A DNA stretch of 57,783 bases from Eubacterium sp. (GCA_021769425.1 JAETSX010000034.1:1-57783); one strand, 5' to 3'; numbered from the stretch's first letter, positions 26,473 through 35,708 are shown. Notes: generated by a model not told the origin, from the sequence alone. A program made the numbers and translations.

Positions 26473-27696
26473 ATGCATAGTATACTGTCTATTTTCTTAT
26501 CTGCGTGTTTGCTGATTTCCTCCCTGCTTCCCACTTCAGAAGCGCCGGCGGAACAGCCTCCTGCAGAAGAAGTCACAGTTTCTGCTCCTTCTGTGGCATT
26601 AATGGAAGCCTCAACCGGCCAGATTATCTATGAAAAGGATGCACATACCTCGCTTCACCCTGCCAGCATTACCAAAATCATGACCATGATTCTGATTTTT
26701 GATGCATTGGAGGAAGGAAAAATAGCTTTGGAAGATACCGTTACCGTATCGGAATACGCTGCAAGCATGGGCGGCTCCCAAGTATTCTTAGAAGCCGGAG
26801 AAACCCAGACGGTGGAAACCATACTGAAATGCATTTCTGTTGCAAGCGCCAATGACGCCTGTGTGGCCATGGCCGAACACATCTGGGGCAGCGAGCAGGA
26901 ATTTGTCAGCCGCATGAACCAGCGGGCCAAAGACCTTGGCATGAAAGACACCAATTTCGTAAACTGCTGCGGCCTTGACGTAGACGGCCACATGACCACC
27001 GCCTATGACGTGGCGCTGATGTCCCGGGAGCTGATTACCAAATATCCTCAGATACACGATTACTGCACTATCTGGATGGAAAATATCACCCATGTAACCA
27101 GAAAGGGCTCTTCCGAATTCGGGCTGACCAACACCAACAAATTAATCCGCCAGTATCCCTACGCCACCGGATTGAAAACAGGTTCCACCTCCCAGGCAAA
27201 ATTCTGTGTTTCCGCCACCGCCGAAAAAGACGGCCTGGAACTGATTGCCGTAATTATGGCCGCACCGGATCACAAAATCCGCTTCAAAGACGCCACTACG
27301 CTTTTAAATTACGGGTTCGGAAAATGTCAGGTTTACCAGGATGAAAACACCGATAAACTCCCCAGCCTGGCCATCAAGGGCGGCGTAACGGACAGTTCTC
27401 CCCTGGCCTATGCCTCCGGGTTCTCTTATCTGGATGTGGCCGGCTCTGATTTATCTTCCGTTACTAAAGAACTGGATCTTCCCAAATCTGCCGACGCACC
27501 GGTTAAAAAAGGCCAGACTGCCGGTAAAGCCGTCTATAAATTAAACGGAAAAGAAATCGGCTCCGTGGATATCCTGTTTGAAGAGAACGTGGAGAAAGCA
27601 TTGTTTAAAGACTATTTCCTGAAAACCCTGGAACAGTTTCTGCTCTGCTATACCCGTGAGCGAAATCATTTGCCGACAGATCTTTCACAGATTTGA
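26473..27696 (+). CDS. D-alanyl-D-alanine carboxypeptidase (S11, PBP5/DacF type)
   Basis: 407 residues. A signal peptide (about 1-24) is followed by the penicillin-binding serine peptidase domain: SITK (Ser65, Lys68), SAN (Ser125-Asn127) and KTG (235-237), then the PBP5-type C-terminal beta domain (about 300-390). It removes the terminal D-Ala of peptidoglycan stem peptides outside the membrane. The start at 26473 has GGAGG eight bases upstream; the frame extends further up but without a site. The last ~13 codons (RERNHLPTDLSQI) lie inside interspersed repeat copy C, so the natural C terminus seems to have been replaced. Confidence 0.94.
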   Translation: MHSILSIFLSACLLISSLLPTSEAPAEQPPAEEVTVSAPSVALMEASTGQIIYEKDAHTSLHPASITKIMTMILIFDALEEGKIALEDTVTVSEYAASMGGSQVFLEAGETQTVETILKCISVASANDACVAMAEHIWGSEQEFVSRMNQRAKDLGMKDTNFVNCCGLDVDGHMTTAYDVALMSRELITKYPQIHDYCTIWMENITHVTRKGSSEFGLTNTNKLIRQYPYATGLKTGSTSQAKFCVSATAEKDGLELIAVIMAAPDHKIRFKDATTLLNYGFGKCQVYQDENTDKLPSLAIKGGVTDSSPLAYASGFSYLDVAGSDLSSVTKELDLPKSADAPVKKGQTAGKAVYKLNGKEIGSVDILFEENVEKALFKDYFLKTLEQFLLCYTRERNHLPTDLSQI

Positions 27697-27741
27697 GGAA
27701 AAAAGCAAATGATTTGGCAAAAAAGTATGCTCGTGAGTATA
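27663..27741 (+). repeat. Interspersed short element, copy C, overlapping the dacA 3' end
   Basis: AAATCATTTGC (27663-27673) is the exact reverse complement of GCAAATGATTT (27705-27715), a strong hairpin downstream of which is GTATGCTCGTGAGTATA. The dacA stop (27694-27696) lies in the loop. It may serve as terminator between the convergent dacA and cls. Confidence 0.75.
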
Positions 27742-27865
27742 ATTCCGTTAAAACAAATTGCTGCTGGAAATCTGCAGTTCAGCAGACAGGAAATACAGGA
27801 GAATCCTTCCTCTGAACGAACGATTCGCAAGCGCCCTTCGCAGGCGAAATCAATTACATAGCATT

Positions 27866-29404
27866 TTACAGCAGCGGGGCAAACAGCCGCAGAACGCTTT
27901 GCAGCGTGCGGATTGCCGCCGGGCGCTTCCTGCAGAATTCCATATTGATTTCCTCTGACCGCTCCATGGTATCCAACACATCCGCCTTTACCTGCATCAC
28001 AGCCCTGGAGCGGTACATCCAGACGCCGCATTCAAAATGCAGATACAGGCTTCGGTAATCCAGGTTCACGCTTCCCACAACAGCCACCTCGTCATCACAC
28101 ACAAAACATTTTGCATGAAGGAACCCCGGATTAAACTGGTAAATCCTCACCCCGCATTCCAGCAGCGGTTCATAATAGGACTGAGATATCCAATAAATAA
28201 TCTGCTTATCCGGAATGCCCGGCATAAGAATCCTCACGTCCACGCCGCTCTTGGCCGCATTCTGCAGAGCCTTCAAAATTTCATCGTCCGGAATCAGATA
28301 AGGGGTAAAAATATACACATAATTCCGGGCGCGGTTGATAATATTCATATAGATATTCTCTCCCACATTTTCATGATCCAAAGGACTGTCTGTATAAGGC
28401 TGCACATACCCGTCTGTCTGAAATTTCCTGGTCTTATGGCAAGCTGGCCGAAACTTTTCCAAATCCGCCTCCTGACTCTTCGTAATATAATCCCACATTT
28501 CCAGAAACATAATGGTAAAACTCCAGACCGCTTCCCCTTCCAGGCGGATGCCGGTATCTTTCCAGTATCCAAACCGTTTCACCTTATTCACATATTCATC
28601 CGCCAGGTTAATTCCTCCGGTAAATCCCACCTTGCCGTCCGCCACCAGAATTTTCCTGTGATCCCGGTTATTCATAATCACGGACATGACAGGATACAGG
28701 GGATTAAACCGAACACAATGGATGCCCCATTCCTGCATTTTCTGATAATATTTGGCCGGAAGCGTGGTCACACACCCGAAATCATCATAAATGAAACGCA
28801 CGTCTACGCCCTGTTCTGCCTTGCGTTTTAAAATCTCCAGGATTTTCCCAAACATATACCCTTCTTCCACAATAAAATATTCCATGAAAATAAAATGCTC
28901 CGCTTCCTCAAGGGCCGCCAGCATATCCGGAAACATTTTCTCTCCGCAGGGATAATATTTTGTTTCTGTATTCTTATATACCGGAAAACCTGCCCAGTCC
29001 ATGACATACCTTGACTGGCAGTAAACAGACATATCCTTCCCCATCAATTCATTCTGAATCTCCGGATGTTCTGGCAGTTCCTGTTCCATTTCAAAATTGA
29101 TGGCTTCCATTCTCTTTCTGGTGGGCCTTGTCAGCTCTGACCGCCCGAAAATAAAATAAACCAAAAGCCCCACAATGGGAACTGCCAGTATCACAACGCT
29201 CCAAGCCAGTTTATAAGAAAGATTGCTTCTCTTATTGACAATCAAAAGCACCACAAAAATTGCCACAAGATCAATCACTGTGTTAAAAAATGTGAAACGC
29301 GCCTGGAAACCGTATAAAAATGACAGCAGCCAGCACAGCTGAATCAGAATGGCAAGCGCCACAATTGTCGCCCTTCCCGACAGAAATTTCTTTATTTTCT
29401 TCAT
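27866..29404 (-). CDS. cls: Cardiolipin synthase
   Basis: 512 residues. Two N-terminal membrane spans (about 12-60) precede two phospholipase-D motifs: NNRDHRKILVADGKVGFTGG (HxK) and LHAKCFVCDDEVAVVGSVNL (HAK). It joins two phosphatidylglycerol molecules to cardiolipin at the membrane. The C terminus ends in a helix (TLQSVLRLFAPLL). A 22-bp minisatellite sits just upstream of the start. Confidence 0.95.
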   Translation of the reverse strand: MKKIKKFLSGRATIVALAILIQLCWLLSFLYGFQARFTFFNTVIDLVAIFVVLLIVNKRSNLSYKLAWSVVILAVPIVGLLVYFIFGRSELTRPTRKRMEAINFEMEQELPEHPEIQNELMGKDMSVYCQSRYVMDWAGFPVYKNTETKYYPCGEKMFPDMLAALEEAEHFIFMEYFIVEEGYMFGKILEILKRKAEQGVDVRFIYDDFGCVTTLPAKYYQKMQEWGIHCVRFNPLYPVMSVIMNNRDHRKILVADGKVGFTGGINLADEYVNKVKRFGYWKDTGIRLEGEAVWSFTIMFLEMWDYITKSQEADLEKFRPACHKTRKFQTDGYVQPYTDSPLDHENVGENIYMNIINRARNYVYIFTPYLIPDDEILKALQNAAKSGVDVRILMPGIPDKQIIYWISQSYYEPLLECGVRIYQFNPGFLHAKCFVCDDEVAVVGSVNLDYRSLYLHFECGVWMYRSRAVMQVKADVLDTMERSEEINMEFCRKRPAAIRTLQSVLRLFAPLL

Positions 29405-29451
29405 CTAATCACCTCTTGCGCAAAGTGCATTCCTCAGGCAATGCCTGCCCC

Positions 29452-29597
29452 TTTCCGGTCATTTCACGACGCCCTTCCAGTCATTCCACGATGCCTTCCA
29501 GGTCATTCCACGATGCCTTCCAGGTCATTCCACGACGCCTTCCAGGTCATTCCACGACGCCTTCCAGGTCATTCCACGACGCCTTTCCGGTCATTCC
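29452..29597. repeat. 22-bp tandem repeat, about seven units
   Basis: Unit TTCCAGGTCATTCCACGACG plus CC. The middle units are nearly identical, the outer ones diverged. It fills most of the 223 bases between the protease 3' end and the cls start, where the cls promoter would be expected. Confidence 0.92.
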
Positions 29598-29627
29598 CTG
29601 CCGACATTATGCGCTGGTGACATTTTA

Positions 29628-30515
29628 TCACAATAATCTTCCAATGTCTACCATTCCCCACCCCTGTTTTGACAGAGGAAGGCCCAAATCCACCGTCCGC
29701 TGGTAGAAACGCAGCTTTACATCCGCCGGCAGAAAATGGGGATATTTACTCAGTAAAAGTGCAATGCTTCCGCTCACCATAGGAGCCGCCATAGAAGTGC
29801 CGCTTTTTTGCGTATACAGGCTTGGATATACGCCGCAGCTTGTGACGTTGGTTCCCGGCAGCACCAGTTCCGGCTTTACCACGCAGTGATCCGTGGGCCC
29901 CTGGCCGGAATAATCGGGCTTCAACATGGTTTTTCCAATCTGTTCCCTGGTATCGTCATAGCAGCCTGCAGTTATGATTTTCCGGCAGATTCCGGGAACC
30001 GTAATGCTGTTTTCTCCGGGGCCGTTATTTCCTGCCGCCGCCACCACCACCAAATCATTGTCCCAGGCGTATTCCACAGCCTGCAGAAGCCTTGCCCGCT
30101 CCCTGCTCTTTGCGTGGAGCACCATTCCAATGGATATGTTCACAATCCGTATCTTATAGACCTTCCTCTGCTGAACCAGCCAGTCAATCGCCTGTACCAC
30201 CTGTTCCGTGTTGCCGTTTCCTTTATAATCCAATATCTTTATAATAATCAGATGACAGCGGGGCGCAATCCCCATATATTTTCCACGGGACGCCCCGCCG
30301 CTGCCGCCGATAATCCCGGCAATATGGGTCCCATGGCCGTTATCGTCATAGGGGGACACCCTTCCTCTCACATAATCCTGAAAACAGACAATCCTATGTT
30401 CAAAATCAGAATGGGGATAAATGCCAGTATCCAGTATGGCCACACCGATTTCTTCCCCGAAATAGCCTTTCTCATGGGCCCGCCCGACGTTGATGATTTT
30501 TCTTACTCTGTCCAT
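29628..30515 (-). CDS. Subtilisin-like serine protease (S8), probably intracellular
   Basis: 295 residues with the full triad: Asp29 (AILDTG), His61 (NGHGTHIAG) and Ser241 (GTSMAAP), and oxyanion Asn163 (AAGNNGPGE). There is no signal peptide and no long propeptide, as in AprX/ISP-type cytosolic subtilases. The C terminus ends QGWGMVDIGRLL, a usual end for this group. Its role is unknown; such enzymes handle damaged proteins or secreted peptides. It lies 35 bases after the FAD/Rieske gene. Confidence 0.92.
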   Translation of the reverse strand: MDRVRKIINVGRAHEKGYFGEEIGVAILDTGIYPHSDFEHRIVCFQDYVRGRVSPYDDNGHGTHIAGIIGGSGGASRGKYMGIAPRCHLIIIKILDYKGNGNTEQVVQAIDWLVQQRKVYKIRIVNISIGMVLHAKSRERARLLQAVEYAWDNDLVVVAAAGNNGPGENSITVPGICRKIITAGCYDDTREQIGKTMLKPDYSGQGPTDHCVVKPELVLPGTNVTSCGVYPSLYTQKSGTSMAAPMVSGSIALLLSKYPHFLPADVKLRFYQRTVDLGLPLSKQGWGMVDIGRLL

Positions 30516-30550
30516 ATGATTCTCTTTTTCTATTAATATATGCGCCCCTG

Positions 30551-32008
30551 CTATTTTTGTTTTTCAGAAATGCTCCACCCCGCATAAATCCCCTCCTGGG
30601 CCGGCCCGTCTATCAGATTTCCTTCAAAATCAAACCGGGAGCCATGGCAGGGGCAATCCCAGGACCGTTCCTGGGGATTCCAGGACAATTCACAGCCCAT
30701 GTGGGGGCAGACAATATCCACCTGGCAGATCCTTCCCTCTTCTGTCTTATACACGCCGGCCTTTCCCTGTGGCGCTTCGACCACTGCCCCGTGCCCCCTT
30801 TTCAGGGACGCAGCCGTCTCCGACGGAAGATGAAAAAACCGTTTCGTTAATCCTTTTACTGCTTTTCCCCCTTCTTTCATCAACTGGGGGATTTCCTCTG
30901 CGGAAAATCTGGACGGATCGAATATTTCTGCATACGGGTTCTTAACTCCGCAGATCCGATCTTTCAGCAGCATAGCCGATACCATGGCAGAACTCATTCC
31001 CCATTTCTGAAATCCTGTGGCTACAAACCAGTCCGGCTGATCGGCGGCATAGTTCCCGATAAACGGGATGCCATCACTTGTAATACAGTCCTGGGCAGAC
31101 CAGCAGGCTGTCACGCGGCTTTCGGGATACATTTGTTTTGCAGCCTCCTTTAGCCTGTCATAACAGCCCCCTTCCCGGTTCTCTCCGGTCCGATGCGCCT
31201 GCCCGCCAAGCAGAATGCAGGCATCATATTGGCGGAATGAAAGCGCATCCCTTCCATCCCCGATGTACATGCCATGGAGTTTTCCTGCATTTTCCAGCGC
31301 AATCACATAGGAACGTTCCTGATGCATTCTGGCAAAATACATACCAGGATAATTGAGGAAAGGAAAGTGCACAGCAAAAACAATCTTATCCGCGCCCACA
31401 CTCCCGCAGGCTGTCGTTACCAGGTTATTCTCCACTGCCCTTACCTGGGTATCCTCATATACAGTCAGACCATCCGCCAATGCCCTGACAAATTTCAGAG
31501 GATGGAACTGGGCCTGGCCTGGAAAACGCAATGCGCCTGCACAGAAAACCGGAAGTTCGATCTTCTCCTCCAGGGACGCGTCAATTCCCAGTCTCCGGGC
31601 CGCTTTAGCCTCTTGTTTTAATTTTTCGCTGTCCATAGAATAGACGTAAGAATCACTCTCTGCCAGATCGCAGTCGATTCCCTCCTCCCGGACAATTTTT
31701 TTGTACTCCTCTACGGCAGCCTGGTTGGCCTGCACATACTTTCTGGCCGTTTCTTCTCCTTTTTTCTCAATGAATGCATGGCAAAACATCCCATGCTGGG
31801 ATGTAATCTTTGCAGTAGTGTTCCTGGTCTGGCCTCCGCCAATCCGATCCGCCTCCAGCACAACCGTCCGCACGCCGGCCTGTTCCAGATGCCATGCGGT
31901 CAGGATTCCGGCCATACCTGCGCCTATCACAACTGCGTCCGTCTGAATATGGCCTTTCAGAGCAGGCCGCTTCTTACTGTCACACGTTTTCTCCCATATG
32001 GATTCCAT
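30551..32008 (-). CDS. FAD-dependent oxidoreductase (DAO fold) with C-terminal Rieske domain
   Basis: 485 residues. Rossmann motif VVIGAGMAGILTAWHLEQAG (about 26-45), DAO-type GGGQTRNTTAKIT, and FIGNYAADQPDWFVATGFQKWG with the second FAD motif. The C-terminal ~75 residues form a Rieske [2Fe-2S] domain: CPHMGCELSW and CPCHGSRFDFEGNLIDGPA. Such fusions oxidise amine-type or other unidentified substrates and pass electrons to the Rieske centre. AGGAGG is placed well before the ATG at 32008. It is probably co-transcribed with the S8 protease. Confidence 0.92.
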   Translation of the reverse strand: MESIWEKTCDSKKRPALKGHIQTDAVVIGAGMAGILTAWHLEQAGVRTVVLEADRIGGGQTRNTTAKITSQHGMFCHAFIEKKGEETARKYVQANQAAVEEYKKIVREEGIDCDLAESDSYVYSMDSEKLKQEAKAARRLGIDASLEEKIELPVFCAGALRFPGQAQFHPLKFVRALADGLTVYEDTQVRAVENNLVTTACGSVGADKIVFAVHFPFLNYPGMYFARMHQERSYVIALENAGKLHGMYIGDGRDALSFRQYDACILLGGQAHRTGENREGGCYDRLKEAAKQMYPESRVTACWSAQDCITSDGIPFIGNYAADQPDWFVATGFQKWGMSSAMVSAMLLKDRICGVKNPYAEIFDPSRFSAEEIPQLMKEGGKAVKGLTKRFFHLPSETAASLKRGHGAVVEAPQGKAGVYKTEEGRICQVDIVCPHMGCELSWNPQERSWDCPCHGSRFDFEGNLIDGPAQEGIYAGWSISEKQK

Positions 32009-32100
32009 ATTCTGCCTCCTGTGCTCTTTTCTTTATAACATTTCCCATTGGAGACAGTTTATTCCTGTTTCTGATTTTTTCTTCTTCTGTATCATATGGA

Positions 32101-32235
32101 TAGCAGTTCGGGCGGGTCTGCGCATTTACTGCGCTGACCGTACCACAACGCAGAATCTGGAAGCATCCCGCCCATTAGAAAGCGATTTTAGGCGGCCGGA
32201 CGCCTGTAACAGTGAAGGCATCTGAACTGTTGCTA
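32101..32235. repeat. Structured intergenic element with several hairpins (second copy of type)
   Basis: GGGCGGG (32110-32116) pairs with CCCGCCC (32167-32173). Within and after it lie GCGCA/TGCGC, AGGCG/CGCCT and AACAGT/ACTGTT (32208-32231). The outer ends TAGCAGTTC and GAACTGTTGCTA are inverted repeats. The last hairpin is shared with 7985-8011. Confidence 0.5.
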
Positions 32236-32299
32236 TACGTTCAAAATGTGTCAGCTATTTTCCTACAGCTCCTTGCTATATCCTGCAGTGCAGCCGCTT

Positions 32300-32683
32300 T
32301 TAACGGGTACACAATACAGCCGTATCATCACAGCCTTTGAGACAGACGGCCGAAATATCTCTCAGATCATCCTGAATGTCAATGGTAAAACTTCCTGCCG
32401 AATACCTGCCGCCTGTCAGTTTGCTGTATACCGTAAGATACAGAACCCCTCCTTCTATAGTGTAACCGTACTTCCGAAAACTTTTACCGCTGGACATAAA
32501 TTCGGCCTTTGCGGTAAAGCCTGTATCTGTCAGTTCCATATCTGTAAATGATAATTCCGCGGCCGATGCTTTGCTTCCTCTGCTATATGCAAAGAAAACA
32601 ATGCCCGACAGCACAATAAGAATTAATGCCATCCGAACAAATTTCTTCTTCCTCTTTGCTGTTACAATTCCTGCTGTACTCAT
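32300..32683 (-). CDS. Small membrane-anchored hypothetical protein
   Basis: 127 residues: a basic N terminus (TAKRKKKFVRM), one membrane span (ALILIVLSGIVFFAY, about 20-34), then about 90 residues predicted outside the cell, rich in beta strands (ELSFTDMELTDTGFTAKAEF; GYTIEGGVLYLTVYSKL). I do not recognise a family. The start at 32683 has GGAAGGAG 6 bases upstream. Its gene stands alone between repeat element and remnant DNA. Confidence 0.7.
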   Translation of the reverse strand: MSTAGIVTAKRKKKFVRMALILIVLSGIVFFAYSRGSKASAAELSFTDMELTDTGFTAKAEFMSSGKSFRKYGYTIEGGVLYLTVYSKLTGGRYSAGSFTIDIQDDLRDISAVCLKGCDDTAVLCTR

Positions 32684-33572
32684 TGAATTCTCCTTCCCTG
32701 CCATTCTTTCATTATAGTAAAACGGCTTTCTGCTCCATAATATTTAACCGCCGGAGTAATATACTCATGACCGATGAAATCTGCCGTGAGTATCGCGCCA
32801 GCTGCAGCCGCGAAGCGGCATATTTCCCAATATCTTGTATTTTTCAATATATTTTACATTTGAATTAAAATATATCACTTTTGCAAAAATACTTCCTTCC
32901 TCCAAATACTTTTTTATAAACTATTTACTTTTAAAACTGCCCGTAGTATGATATCTATAATTGGCAATTGCCAGAGAGTTGCCAGCTTCCAGCAAAAAGG
33001 CTGTACACTCCAACTGCAGCATAGCCAGGAGCATCCTATGAGCAAAAAATCAAAATAACCGAAACAGTATACGGCTTCGCTGAAAGCCTGCAGAACCGCC
33101 TGGGCGAAATGCTGATTCTGTTCCTTCTGAAACAAAAACCCATGTACGGCTACGAGGTTAGCAGGAAATCAGCATTCTGATATTTATACTTACTGCAACA
33201 ATTTTCATCTTATATGCAAAGTTTCAGGAACCCAGAGTATTTCCACCCCTGCTATCTCTCACGCCAACCCATTCCTGTCTGCCCCAGCACACATCAGGAT
33301 CTTCCCGAAATGATTAAGGTGGCCGATGGAATAACTATCGAATATACACTAACAGAATTACCCCCTGCACGTTCTATACTAAGCGTCGAAAAAACTGACG
33401 CTAAGTATAACAATATGCACACAGCCGCACAAAGGAAAATTGCCGCTTTGCGGCATGCGGCTGGCGCAACCATCTCATACAGCAATTCCGGCGTAATTTC
33501 ATAATTAAGGAACCGCCAAAAAATAACAGTTCCTAACATACTTTAAACAAAAATAAGAAAGGTGAAAAAACT
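32684..33572. other. Long gap with gene remnants
   Basis: Apart from a PadR-like stub at 33038-33180 I see no supported gene. Open frames such as 33214-33504 lack ribosome sites and family signatures. The aldo/keto reductase ATG at 33573 has AGAAAGGTG upstream. Confidence 0.6.
33038..33179 (+). pseudogene. Remnant of a PadR-family regulator
   Basis: After ATG 33038 the first frame stops after six codons, but the next frame reads ETVYGFAESLQNRLGEMLIL and continues FLLKQKPMYGYEVSRKSAF before a stop. LLKQKPMYGYE is the hallmark start of the PadR winged helix. The rest of the gene is gone. Short match, so moderate confidence. Confidence 0.45.
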
Positions 33573-34601
33573 ATGAACACAACCGTTACCCTTGGAAAAA
33601 CAGGAATTACCGTCAACAAAAACGGCTTCGGCGCCCTCCCCATCCAGCGTATTTCCACAGAAGACGCCGGAAAATTGCTGAAAAAGGCATATGACGCCGG
33701 CATCCGCTTCTTTGACACCGCACGTTTTTATACTGACAGCGAGGCCAAAATCGGAGAGGCCCTCTCCCCCGTCCGAAACAATATTTATATCGCCACCAAA
33801 ACCGCCGCAAAGAATGCGGAAGAGTTCTGGAAAGATCTGGATACCAGCCTGACCCTTCTGAAAACAGACTACATCGACATCTACCAGTTCCACAATCCTT
33901 CCTTCTGTCCCAAGCCGGGAGACGGAACCGGACTGTATGAAGCTATGGAAGAAGCCAGAAGCCAGGGAAAGGTCCGCCATATCGGCATCACCAACCACCA
34001 GCTGAAAATCGCCCACGAAGCCATTGACAGCGGACTGTATGAAACTCTGCAGTTCCCCTTCTGCTATCTTGCCACCGATAAGGACATCGAAATTGTCAAC
34101 CGCTGCAAACAGGAAAACATGGGATTTATTTCCATGAAAGCCCTGTCCGGCGGGCTGATTACCAACTCTGCCGCCGCCTATGCTTTCCAGGCGCAGTACA
34201 GCAATGCACTGCCTATCTGGGGCATCCAGAGAGAAGCAGAACTGGACGAGTTTTTAAGCTATATTGAGCATCCGCCTGTTCTGACGGAAGAACTTTCCGA
34301 CCTGATTGCCAGAGACAGAGAACAGCTTGCGGGAAACTTCTGCAGAGGCTGCGGCTACTGTGTCCCCACCTGCCCTGCCGGAATTGAGATTAACACCTGC
34401 GCCCGGATGTCGCTGCTTATACGCCGCTCCCCTTCTGAACTGCAGCTTACGCCCCAGGTGCAGGAAAAGATGAAAAAAACCGAAGACTGCATCCACTGCG
34501 GCCAGTGCAAGGCACATTGTCCTTACGGCCTGGACGCTTCTGCGCTTTTGGAAGAAAACTATAAAGATTATAAAAAAATTCTGGCGGAAGCAACTTCCTG
34601 A
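33573..34601 (+). CDS. Aldo/keto reductase with two C-terminal 4Fe-4S motifs
   Basis: 342 residues. TIM-barrel AKR with the tetrad Asp48, Tyr53, Lys76 and His107 (FFDTARFY; ATKT; YQFHNPS), then a helical ferredoxin-like tail with CRGCGYCVPTCPAGIEI and CIHCGQCKAHCPYGLDA. This is the predicted-oxidoreductase group (COG1453) widespread in Clostridia; substrates are unknown. NADPH and Fe-S centres would both take part in electron transfer. It is a single gene in remnant-rich surroundings. Confidence 0.93.
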   Translation: MNTTVTLGKTGITVNKNGFGALPIQRISTEDAGKLLKKAYDAGIRFFDTARFYTDSEAKIGEALSPVRNNIYIATKTAAKNAEEFWKDLDTSLTLLKTDYIDIYQFHNPSFCPKPGDGTGLYEAMEEARSQGKVRHIGITNHQLKIAHEAIDSGLYETLQFPFCYLATDKDIEIVNRCKQENMGFISMKALSGGLITNSAAAYAFQAQYSNALPIWGIQREAELDEFLSYIEHPPVLTEELSDLIARDREQLAGNFCRGCGYCVPTCPAGIEINTCARMSLLIRRSPSELQLTPQVQEKMKKTEDCIHCGQCKAHCPYGLDASALLEENYKDYKKILAEATS

Positions 34602-34625
34602 TTGCAGCGCCGAGCACGGCCGCTT

Positions 34626-34724
34626 TAGCGGCATCATACCTCTCGTGCGAGTGCACATTAATGCGGGAGGCAACTTGAGGACAAAAAAGACTAGCGGCAT
34701 CATACCTCTCATGCGAGTGCACAT
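34626..34724. repeat. 33-bp direct repeat with 66-bp period
   Basis: TAGCGGCATCATACCTCTC, R, TGCGAGTGCACAT occurs at 34626 and 34692 with one mismatch and a 33-base unrelated spacer. Confidence 0.92.
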
Positions 34725-34806
34725 CCCCGCGGATCGTTTTTACTTCATAGGAAGCCATACACTTTAGCGCCTCACGACAACAAGGTATTTTTTATAAAAT
34801 GATAAT

Positions 34807-34842
34807 AGGGAATAAAGGCGAAAATATTCCCCTTTATTCCCT
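34807..34842. terminator. Perfect hairpin between convergent genes
   Basis: AGGGAATAAAGG, 12-base loop, CCTTTATTCCCT. It lies between the aldo/keto reductase and the GNAT gene and could end both transcripts, but there is no T-run. Confidence 0.45.
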
Positions 34843-34849
34843 GACACAT

Positions 34850-34951
34850 ATCCTATAAACAGACACTTACAGCGTTGGCAGGGCTCCGGTAAAGGCATTC
34901 CTAAATGGAGAATTGCATCCTGTAAACAGACACTTACAGCGTTGGCAGAGC
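34850..34951. repeat. ~34-bp direct repeat with 67-bp period
   Basis: ATCCTRTAAACAGACACTTA and CAGCGTTGGCAG at 34850 and 34917, two mismatches. Confidence 0.92.
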
Positions 34952-34956
34952 CAGTC

Positions 34957-35595
34957 CTACGAAATAAGGAAAGAATGGCTCATAATATAGAACTCTTCCT
35001 GGCTTGGAAGGTATTTTTTTTCCATTTTTTCCAAAGCGTCGTCATACCTTTGGGCCTCCTCCTGGCAAAATTCCATAACCGGGCTTCCATAATAAACCCA
35101 TTTCCTGTCCTCTAACGTATGCAAAACCAATTCTTTTACCAGCATTGCTGCCGGATACTTTCCATCTTCTGTACAAACATTGTATCTTTTGCAGCTTCGA
35201 AACCCACAGCTTACATAATTTGCAGGGCTTCCAAAAATCACTATCGCATCATACTCAAGAGCTTCTGCCTGCGCAAAAGAATATTCCATCAGCTTTTTTC
35301 CGAAACCCTTCCTCTGATATTCCGGCAGGACGCTGATCGGACCGAAGGTAAGAATTTTCTTCTCCATCCCGTCTTCCCCCGCCAGCCTGGCCTGGGTATA
35401 CATAATATTTCCAATCACCCGTCCATCAAATTCCATCACAAAATCCAATTCAGGAATAAAGTCCTTATGCTGACGCATGATATGCACCAGATAATGCTCT
35501 ACGCAGCCCGGAACATAAATATTGTAAAATGCCTTTCTTGTAATCTCTTCCACTATCTTATAATCTTTTTCCGTCTCATTCCGTATCTTTATCAA
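34957..35595 (-). CDS. GNAT-family N-acetyltransferase
   Basis: 212 residues of the YhbS-like GNAT type: NETEKDYKIVEEITRKAF at the start, VIGNIMYTQARL, and the acetyl-CoA site ISVLPEYQRKGFGKKLMEYS. A TTG start at 35595 has AGGAG six bases upstream; longer frames lack one. Substrate unknown. Confidence 0.85.
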   Translation of the reverse strand: MIKIRNETEKDYKIVEEITRKAFYNIYVPGCVEHYLVHIMRQHKDFIPELDFVMEFDGRVIGNIMYTQARLAGEDGMEKKILTFGPISVLPEYQRKGFGKKLMEYSFAQAEALEYDAIVIFGSPANYVSCGFRSCKRYNVCTEDGKYPAAMLVKELVLHTLEDRKWVYYGSPVMEFCQEEAQRYDDALEKMEKKYLPSQEEFYIMSHSFLIS

Positions 35596-35617
35596 CACAA
35601 ACTCCTTTCCCGGCCAT

Positions 35618-35699
35618 AAACCATTACGCATATCCCTTTTCGTCTACGTCTTGACAGATTCATATGCCCCTTTGCTGCAGAGAAACCATTACGCATATC
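35618..35699. repeat. 17-bp direct repeat with 65-bp period
   Basis: AAACCATTACGCATATC occurs at 35618 and 35683, between two GNAT genes. Confidence 0.85.
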
Positions 35700-35708
35700 T
35701 GTTTTCAA

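Larger units (their letters stand above)
34602..34956. other. 355-base convergent gap with two duplications and a perfect hairpin
   Basis: No gene seen. It holds a 33-base direct repeat (34626-34658 and 34692-34724, one mismatch), a 12-bp perfect inverted repeat AGGGAATAAAGG (34807-34818 with 34831-34842) and a ~34-base direct repeat (34850 and 34917). Confidence 0.8.

Noticed and set aside
34626-34951. Possible CRISPR mini-arrays (about 33-bp repeats with about 33-bp spacers)
   Set aside because: Each pair has only two repeats, the pairs have different sequences, and no cas genes are in the window. The geometry is better described as duplications with a common period.
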